A stretch of 36,056 nucleotides of DNA, taken from positions 1-36,056 of the forward strand of contig NZ_JACADJ010000042.1 in NCBI RefSeq assembly GCF_013389365.1, given 5' to 3'. The notes under the pieces were generated by a model, which did not search any database, was not told the DNA's origin, and was given only the letters and a program-made list of their open reading frames with translations. This document shows, piece after piece, positions 31,662 to 36,056 of the stretch; position 1 is the stretch's first letter; the number at the start of each line of letters is the position of its first letter. This stretch comes from Desulfobacter latus (lineage in GTDB: Bacteria; Desulfobacterota; Desulfobacteria; Desulfobacterales; Desulfobacteraceae). A program made the translations under genes and the position numbers.

Positions 31662-31696
31662 ATCAATATCAAGTTAAAAACTTAAAATATTTTTAA

Positions 31697-32014
31697 CTAT
31701 ACGCAACCGGTCGGTTTCGGAAGGCCGGCCATTTTGCAAGCACCTTTACCAGGTCCGGAGGGGAACAGTTCATAGATGTGTTTCAGTTTGAACTTGGTGA
31801 GTTTGGAAAGAACACGAACCATGGGAGCAATACCATTTTTTTCGTAGTAGTCCTGGAGAACTTCAACAAGCTTCCAGTGTTCGTCGGTCATTTCGTCGAT
31901 GCCTTCCTGGGTTTGTACATACTTTACCCATTCTTCATTGTACATATTGTAATCAAGAAGAAATCCGTCTTCATCTATTTCAAATGTTTTTCCGTTAAAC
32001 TCAAGTGTTGCCAT
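31697..32014 (-). CDS. dsrC: DsrC, sulfur-carrier protein of dissimilatory sulfite reduction
   Basis: A 105-residue DsrC of normal length. The C-terminal arm GPGKGACKMAGLPKPTGCV carries both redox cysteines, Cys93 and penultimate Cys104, 11 residues apart. This separates true DsrC from TusE/RspA homologues, which lack one of them. DsrC takes the sulfur from sulfite at DsrAB as a trisulfide between these cysteines, which the DsrMKJOP membrane complex then reduces. As in many sulfate reducers, dsrC is away from dsrAB. A strong ribosome-binding site, AGGAGG, lies ~9 nt upstream of the ATG. A single-gene unit with its own promoter and strong terminator suits a highly expressed protein. Confidence 0.97.
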   Translation of the reverse strand: MATLEFNGKTFEIDEDGFLLDYNMYNEEWVKYVQTQEGIDEMTDEHWKLVEVLQDYYEKNGIAPMVRVLSKLTKFKLKHIYELFPSGPGKGACKMAGLPKPTGCV

Positions 32015-32121
32015 TTAATTAATCCTCCTAAAAAGTTTTTTATAACTAACTCGTTGCTCGTTTAACCTATTTTAAGACAAACTGTCTTCACTATCAAAGT
32101 CACCTTTACAATTGGAGACTT

Positions 32122-32150
32122 ACCTTATCTCAGCATTGTATCCTTGTCAA
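32122..32150 (-). promoter_or_regulatory. Candidate sigma-70 promoter of dsrC
   Basis: On the - strand, a perfect -35 TTGACA (32145-32150) is followed after 17 nt by TAAGGT (32122-32127) as a -10. The start would be near 32115, leaving a ~100-nt leader with a small hairpin, AAGACA-GTT-TGTCTT. The -10 is only a half match. Confidence 0.45.
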
Positions 32151-32171
32151 TAAAGAATAGTAGACGTTCGG

Positions 32172-32221
32172 TAAAAAAAAACAAACCTCCGAACCCTGCG
32201 TGGTTAATACGCTTTGGGGGG
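32172..32221 (-). terminator. Possible terminator-like hairpin upstream of the dsrC promoter
   Basis: On the - strand a GC-rich imperfect hairpin (AGCCCCCC ... GGAGG, with inner GCGT/ACGC pairing) is followed by TTTG and a long T-run. It could insulate dsrC from transcription arriving from the right, or be the end of the dead gene whose tail lies at ~32396. Pairing is imperfect. Confidence 0.3.
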
Positions 32222-32568
32222 CTAATCAATTTATTCAAGCGTAAAAATATGCCCATCCTTGCACACAGTTTTTTTTCCTGCCGGTCTGTGAGCTGTTCGC
32301 TATCGTAACTGCTTTAATTAATTTTCATTCTTATTGTGATTGCCGTCGATTCATCTATCTTTAAACCGGCTCTTAGGCCCCATGATATAAACATTTCATT
32401 GAATATTGTCAACCTTCGTTGTTATAACAGCTCTAGGTCGGCCTGGTCCATCGACACCCAGACTCAACCCGAAATGAAAGTTGCAAAATTTGTGTAGAGT
32501 AGACAAGCTTTCATATAAAGAACATAATCTTTTTATAATTGAATAGTTGAAAACAAAATTATTTTTAT
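32222..32568. other. Intergenic region between dsrC and miaA with a possible gene fossil
   Basis: Most of this is AT-rich without recognisable signals. On the - strand a short protein-like tail, FGLSLGVDGPGRPRAVITTK plus VDNIQ, runs to a stop at 32396-32398. It has no credible start of its own, and further upstream its frame runs antisense into miaA. It could be the last piece of a lost transposase or other gene, but I cannot name a family. Confidence 0.3.
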
Positions 32569-33480
32569 ATGACAAAAATTGTAACGGTATGCGGCCCCAC
32601 AGGCATCGGAAAAACAGGCTTTGCCATTGCCTTGGCCCGGGAACTGAATGGCGAGATCGTCGGTGCAGATTCCATGCAGATCTATAAATATATGGATATT
32701 GGGACTGCCAAACCTGATAAAAGAGAGAGACAGCTCGCCATACACCACTTGGTTGACTTTCTTGATCCGGCGGATAACTTTGATGCAAAACGTTATATCG
32801 CTCTGGCAGACCAAGCCATTTCCGACATTGCAAAACGTGGCAGGGTACCTGTGGTGGCCGGTGGAACAGGATTTTATATCAGGGCGTTACTTCATGGTCT
32901 GTTTAGAGGGAAACCTGCCTGTCCGGCAACCCTTGATAAGCTGAATCAGGCCCTTGAAGAAGATGGCGGGCCAGCACTTTATGAGCAATTGGAAAAATGT
33001 GATCCAAAGGCTGCACAAAAGATCCATCCCAATGACGGATTCAGAATTGTAAGAGCCCTTGAGGTTTTTTTAACCACAGGGATTCCCATTTCCCAATGCC
33101 GGCAGATCCATGATTTTAAATCGGACCGATACCAAAGTCTGACCTTTGGCCTTCACATGGATCGAAAATTATTATATGACCGGATCAACCAGCGTGTGGA
33201 TATTATGATGGCCCAGGGACTGCTTGATGAAGTAAAAAATCTTGTAAATCAGGGGTATTCCCTGGAATTGAAATCCATGCAGTCTATCGGCTACCGGCAT
33301 ATGGGGATGTATATAAAAGGAGACATCAGTCTTGAAGAGGCGGTGCGGTTGCTTAAGCGCGATACCCGCAGGTATGCCAAGCGTCAGTTCACCTGGTTTA
33401 ACAAGGAAAAGGATTTGATTTGGATTGATGCCGAAGAGGTAGAAAAAGCCATTGAAACAGCAAAATATTTTTTGAGATAA
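32569..33480 (+). CDS. miaA: tRNA dimethylallyltransferase
   Basis: A 303-residue MiaA of normal length. The P-loop GPTGIGKTG (9-17) is followed by GEIVGADSMQIYKYMDIGTAKP, AIHHLVDFLDP and VVAGGTGFYIRALL, all standard. A later DEVKNLVNQG and SMQSIGYRHM match the C-terminal domain, and RDTRRYAKRQFTWF is the tRNA-binding block. The enzyme adds a dimethylallyl group to A37 of tRNAs that read UNN codons, the first step of the i6A/ms2i6A modification. It starts at a simple ATG without a strong ribosome-binding site. The dispersed heptamer repeat follows its stop by ~27 nt. Confidence 0.97.
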   Translation: MTKIVTVCGPTGIGKTGFAIALARELNGEIVGADSMQIYKYMDIGTAKPDKRERQLAIHHLVDFLDPADNFDAKRYIALADQAISDIAKRGRVPVVAGGTGFYIRALLHGLFRGKPACPATLDKLNQALEEDGGPALYEQLEKCDPKAAQKIHPNDGFRIVRALEVFLTTGIPISQCRQIHDFKSDRYQSLTFGLHMDRKLLYDRINQRVDIMMAQGLLDEVKNLVNQGYSLELKSMQSIGYRHMGMYIKGDISLEEAVRLLKRDTRRYAKRQFTWFNKEKDLIWIDAEEVEKAIETAKYFLR

Positions 33481-33506
33481 TAAAGACTATGGCGCTTTAA
33501 CATTTA

Positions 33507-33582
33507 AATTAGCGCCCTTTGGGCGGACTGTTAGGTGCTGGGTGCTGGGTGCTGGGTGCTGGGTACTGGGTGCTGGAGAATG
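33507..33582. repeat. Dispersed repeat copy B: GC hairpin plus GGTGCTG heptamers
   Basis: This shares TTAAATTAGCGCCCTTTGGGCGG, one G-to-A change and CTGTTA with copy A at 30190. Seven 7-bp units follow at 33534-33582: four GGTGCTG, then GGTACTG, GGTGCTG and GAGAATG. The hairpin is at 33513-33525. Unit number and order differ between copies, so the heptamers expand or shrink independently of the hairpin head. Confidence 0.8.
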
Positions 33583-33679
33583 GAAATTCCTATACTATGA
33601 ACGTATGGTCTAAGATATTAATATTTAAGATGTTTAATTGTAATTTATTTAAACAACAATCCTCCCAAATGGTAACTCC

Positions 33680-35254
33680 ATGATTTACGCAAAACACATA
33701 CAATTTGTTATGTCTGCCTGCATTTTAATTGCGCTGGCTTTTTTTACCGGATGTTCCAAGCAACCCATTCCAGTTCCGTCTGCGCCTAAATCCCCTCAGA
33801 TACCGGAACAGGCCACGGTGCCCAAGCAGGCCACTGTCCCTAAACTTATCAATCAGGCAAGAATTTTAGGTGATACAGGCGCTGTTAAAGATGCCCTGCT
33901 TATCTACAATCATGCCTTTGCGCTCATCCAAAGGCCCGGAGCCGGTCATAACGCTGTTTTCAAAACGATTATTCTTGAGGATATTGAAAGATTGTTATCA
34001 AAAACAGCTGCCGAAGAGATTCAAACATTTTCAGGCATAAAAAATCTTTCCATTCCCCAGTATCTTTTCGACTACTGGGCGGGTTATAAATTTGCCCAGC
34101 AAGAAGATTATGCCAACGCTGTACATGTTTTGAATGCCTTTCTTGAAAAATATCCCGATCATCCCAAGACCCAACAGATAAAGTCGCTTTTGGCAGGTTT
34201 GAACACCAGATCCTTTAATAAAAAGAAGATAGGTGTCATCCTGCCCATGTCCGGGAAGTATAAACTCTATGGGCAAAAGGCCATGAAAGGCATAGAGCTT
34301 GCCCTGACCAGGCTGTCCGAATTTGGTATGAAGGATTTAAGCATTGTGATTAAGGATAGTATGTCAGATCCCGTACAGGCTGCCATGTGTGTGGATCAGC
34401 TTGGAAAAGATAATGTTTTTTCCATCCTCGGTCCCATTTTTGTATCAAAGCAAGCGGCTGATAAAGCCCAGGCCCTTGGCATTCCTATGATGGCCCTGAC
34501 CACAAAAACACAATTTACACAATATGGGGATTATATATTCAGCAATTTTATAACCCCTGAGATGCAGGTCCAGGCGCTGGGGTCTTATGTCTTTCATGAA
34601 CTGGGGCTGAGCAGAATGGCTGTTTTATATCCGGACAATAAATATGGCAATCGTTATATGCAGGCGTTTAGATGGATGGTGAATCAGTTTGAAGGTCAAT
34701 TAACGGCTACCCAGGTATATGACGGCAGGCAAACTGATTTTGCAGCTGCCATCAAAAATTTGATCAAAAATACGGAGTTAAGTTTCCAGGCCCTGTTTAT
34801 TCCGGATTCAGTGTCCAGGATCAATTTGATACTTCCTCAACTTGTTTACCATGATGCCCAGGGCTTTACCTTGTTAGGAACCAATCTGTGGCACCAGGAG
34901 AGCCTCTTAAAAGAGACCCGACGGTATAATCATAACGCCATCATCTGCGACGGATATTTTTCCGACAGTGCCAATCCTGAAACCGCATGGTTTGATAAGG
35001 CATTCAAGGATTTATACCAGGAAAAGCCCGGATTTCTTGAGGCTGTTGCCTATGATACGACCCAAATTCTGTTTACGGCAGCCCATGCGGACGACATTAA
35101 TTCAGGGAAACAACTTAAGGCGGTTCTACAGGGGCAATTTATCTTTGACGGGGCCACCGGACGCACACGTTTTGACGAGACCGGCACCCCGCATAAAGCG
35201 TTGTTTCTGATTACCGTAAAGGATAATCAGTTTATGGAAATCAACAACCGTTAA
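33680..35254 (+). CDS. LpoA/LppC-like lipoprotein with a periplasmic binding-protein fold
   Basis: A 524-residue lipoprotein. A signal peptide ends in the lipobox FTGC with Cys25, and Ser next to it favours the outer membrane. A Pro/Gln linker with two QATVPK units follows, then a helical, TPR-like part (~50-170). A Leu/Ile/Val-binding type domain starts at ~178 (KKIGVILPMSGKYKLYGQKAMKGIELAL). This order matches penicillin-binding protein activator LpoA/LppC, and also some branched-chain amino-acid binding proteins. No ABC transporter genes are adjacent, which favours the LpoA-like role. ATG 33680 is preferred, although an internal Met at residue 11 is possible. Its 3' end overlaps the convergent phosphofructokinase gene by 14 nt. 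Confidence 0.82.
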   Translation: MIYAKHIQFVMSACILIALAFFTGCSKQPIPVPSAPKSPQIPEQATVPKQATVPKLINQARILGDTGAVKDALLIYNHAFALIQRPGAGHNAVFKTIILEDIERLLSKTAAEEIQTFSGIKNLSIPQYLFDYWAGYKFAQQEDYANAVHVLNAFLEKYPDHPKTQQIKSLLAGLNTRSFNKKKIGVILPMSGKYKLYGQKAMKGIELALTRLSEFGMKDLSIVIKDSMSDPVQAAMCVDQLGKDNVFSILGPIFVSKQAADKAQALGIPMMALTTKTQFTQYGDYIFSNFITPEMQVQALGSYVFHELGLSRMAVLYPDNKYGNRYMQAFRWMVNQFEGQLTATQVYDGRQTDFAAAIKNLIKNTELSFQALFIPDSVSRINLILPQLVYHDAQGFTLLGTNLWHQESLLKETRRYNHNAIICDGYFSDSANPETAWFDKAFKDLYQEKPGFLEAVAYDTTQILFTAAHADDINSGKQLKAVLQGQFIFDGATGRTRFDETGTPHKALFLITVKDNQFMEINNR

Positions 35255-36056
35255 ATAGTGAATTTTGGCCTGTAGATTCAAGAACCGACTGCCACAGTCT
35301 GCCTGACGGATCCATCTTTTTGCGCCGTCCGGCTGATGCATCCATGGGGACATGAACATAATTATTATTCCAGAAGCTGATAAGCAGATTGGTCTTTCCG
35401 GCCATGCCTGCATGTACGGCATCCCTTGCCAGCAGTCCGCAGAACACCGAATCATTGGCATTGGCCGGCAAACTGCGGATGATGTAGGACGGATCAATGT
35501 ACTTCAAGGAGATAGGGATATCTTTGGATTTAAAATAGGCGCTGATTTCCGCCTTTAAAAATAGACCAATATCCTTGAGCTTCACGTTGCCCGATGCATC
35601 ATGCTCAATATCCTTGTCCTCAAAAAAATTCTGCCCGGCCCCTTCGGCAACAACGATCACTGCATGCTTTCTTAGGGCCAGACGCCGCTCCACAGCGGCC
35701 AAAAGTCCGTTTTCCCCATGTAGCAGGATTTCCTCTTCGGGAATGAGTACGAAGTTCGCGTCAGGTTGGGCAAGGGCGGCCGTGGCTGCCAGAAACCCGG
35801 AGTGCCTGCCCATAAGCTTGATCAGGCCGATACCATTGGGATAGGCTTCGGCTTCGTTATGGGCCCCCTTGATTGCCAGGGTGGCCACGTCTACGGCTGA
35901 ATCAAAGCCAAAGGATCGAGAAACCAGGAAGATATCATTATCAATGGTTTTGGGAATGCCGACCACGGAAATTTTCAAGCCGCGCTTTAAAATTTCGTCT
36001 CCAATGGCTTTGGAGGCCATTAAGCTCCCGTCCCCCCCCACCATGAAAAGCAATCC
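35241..36056 (-). CDS. 6-phosphofructokinase, group III type (N-terminus outside window)
   Basis: The C-terminal 271 codons or more of a phosphofructokinase, with the frame still open at the right edge. GGDGSLMASKAI and GIPKTIDNDIFL are the phosphoryl-donor and catalytic loops, and LIKLMGRHSGFLA, VLIPEE and KYIDPSYIIRS follow. The Gly after GGD (GGDGS) points to ATP rather than pyrophosphate as donor, whereas the Lys in PKTIDND is the form found in PPi-dependent and plant-like enzymes. This mixture is typical of the long group III enzymes, which are generally annotated as ATP-dependent. It would act in glycolysis by forming fructose 1,6-bisphosphate. Donor use needs biochemical testing. Confidence 0.9.
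   Translation of the reverse strand, partial: GLLFMVGGDGSLMASKAIGDEILKRGLKISVVGIPKTIDNDIFLVSRSFGFDSAVDVATLAIKGAHNEAEAYPNGIGLIKLMGRHSGFLAATAALAQPDANFVLIPEEEILLHGENGLLAAVERRLALRKHAVIVVAEGAGQNFFEDKDIEHDASGNVKLKDIGLFLKAEISAYFKSKDIPISLKYIDPSYIIRSLPANANDSVFCGLLARDAVHAGMAGKTNLLISFWNNNYVHVPMDASAGRRKKMDPSGRLWQSVLESTGQNSLFNGC

Overview
The window looks like a chromosome piece from a sulfate-reducing deltaproteobacterium (Desulfobacterota, probably Desulfobacterales). The strongest evidence is a dsrC gene with both redox cysteines, next to an AhbA/AhbB-type siroheme decarboxylase gene. A 1406-residue BcrA/HgdC-type CoA dehydratase activase and the moderate-to-low GC content fit an anaerobe of this group. 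The genus cannot be read from the sequence.

Layout: (1) 1-757 is the tail of an rRNA operon (23S 3' end, a strongly folded spacer, 5S, terminator), then tRNA-Leu(UAG) and its terminator. (2) 758-2908 has no intact gene. It holds mobile-element debris: a 107-bp element with inverted ends and an 8-bp target duplication, a second copy of the same end sequence that carries an ORF-less group II intron, a TA-flanked MITE, and fragments of dead genes. (3) 2909-15527 is an AT-rich surface-polysaccharide cluster on the + strand: an MBOAT/AlgX-type O-acetylation pair, a methyltransferase-glycosyltransferase fusion, three sulfotransferase-like genes (one frameshifted), a TylF-type O-methyltransferase, a WcbI-like protein, and a two-gene ABC exporter. 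(4) 15586-17585 on the - strand is a pair resembling WbpL and WbpV, which start lipid-linked glycan assembly. (5) 17940-22709 on the + strand is murA, a hairpin repeat, comEC, and an uncharacterised membrane/coiled-coil gene. (6) 22679-26899 on the - strand is the giant activase. (7) 27213-30198 is an mlaE-mlaF-mlaD-mlaA lipid-transport operon. (8) 30299-32014 on the - strand is a nitrilase-family gene, the siroheme decarboxylase gene and dsrC. (9) 32569-36056 is miaA, an LpoA-like lipoprotein gene and the 3' part of a phosphofructokinase gene.

How the parts fit: regions 3 and 4 together could start, decorate (acetyl, methyl and possibly sulfate groups) and export a surface glycan. No flippase, polymerase or KpsC/KpsS-type gene is visible, so any such parts lie elsewhere. 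The Mla genes maintain outer-membrane lipid asymmetry. dsrC and the siroheme decarboxylase gene belong to sulfite reduction and heme synthesis, both central to this lifestyle.

The most novel signal is non-coding. Two long hairpins, one in the 23S-5S spacer and one between murA and comEC, have different but self-complementary arms around the same internal-loop sequences. This is the pattern expected of a dispersed structured element. A second dispersed repeat, a GC hairpin followed by GGTGCTG heptamers, lies just after mlaA and just after miaA.
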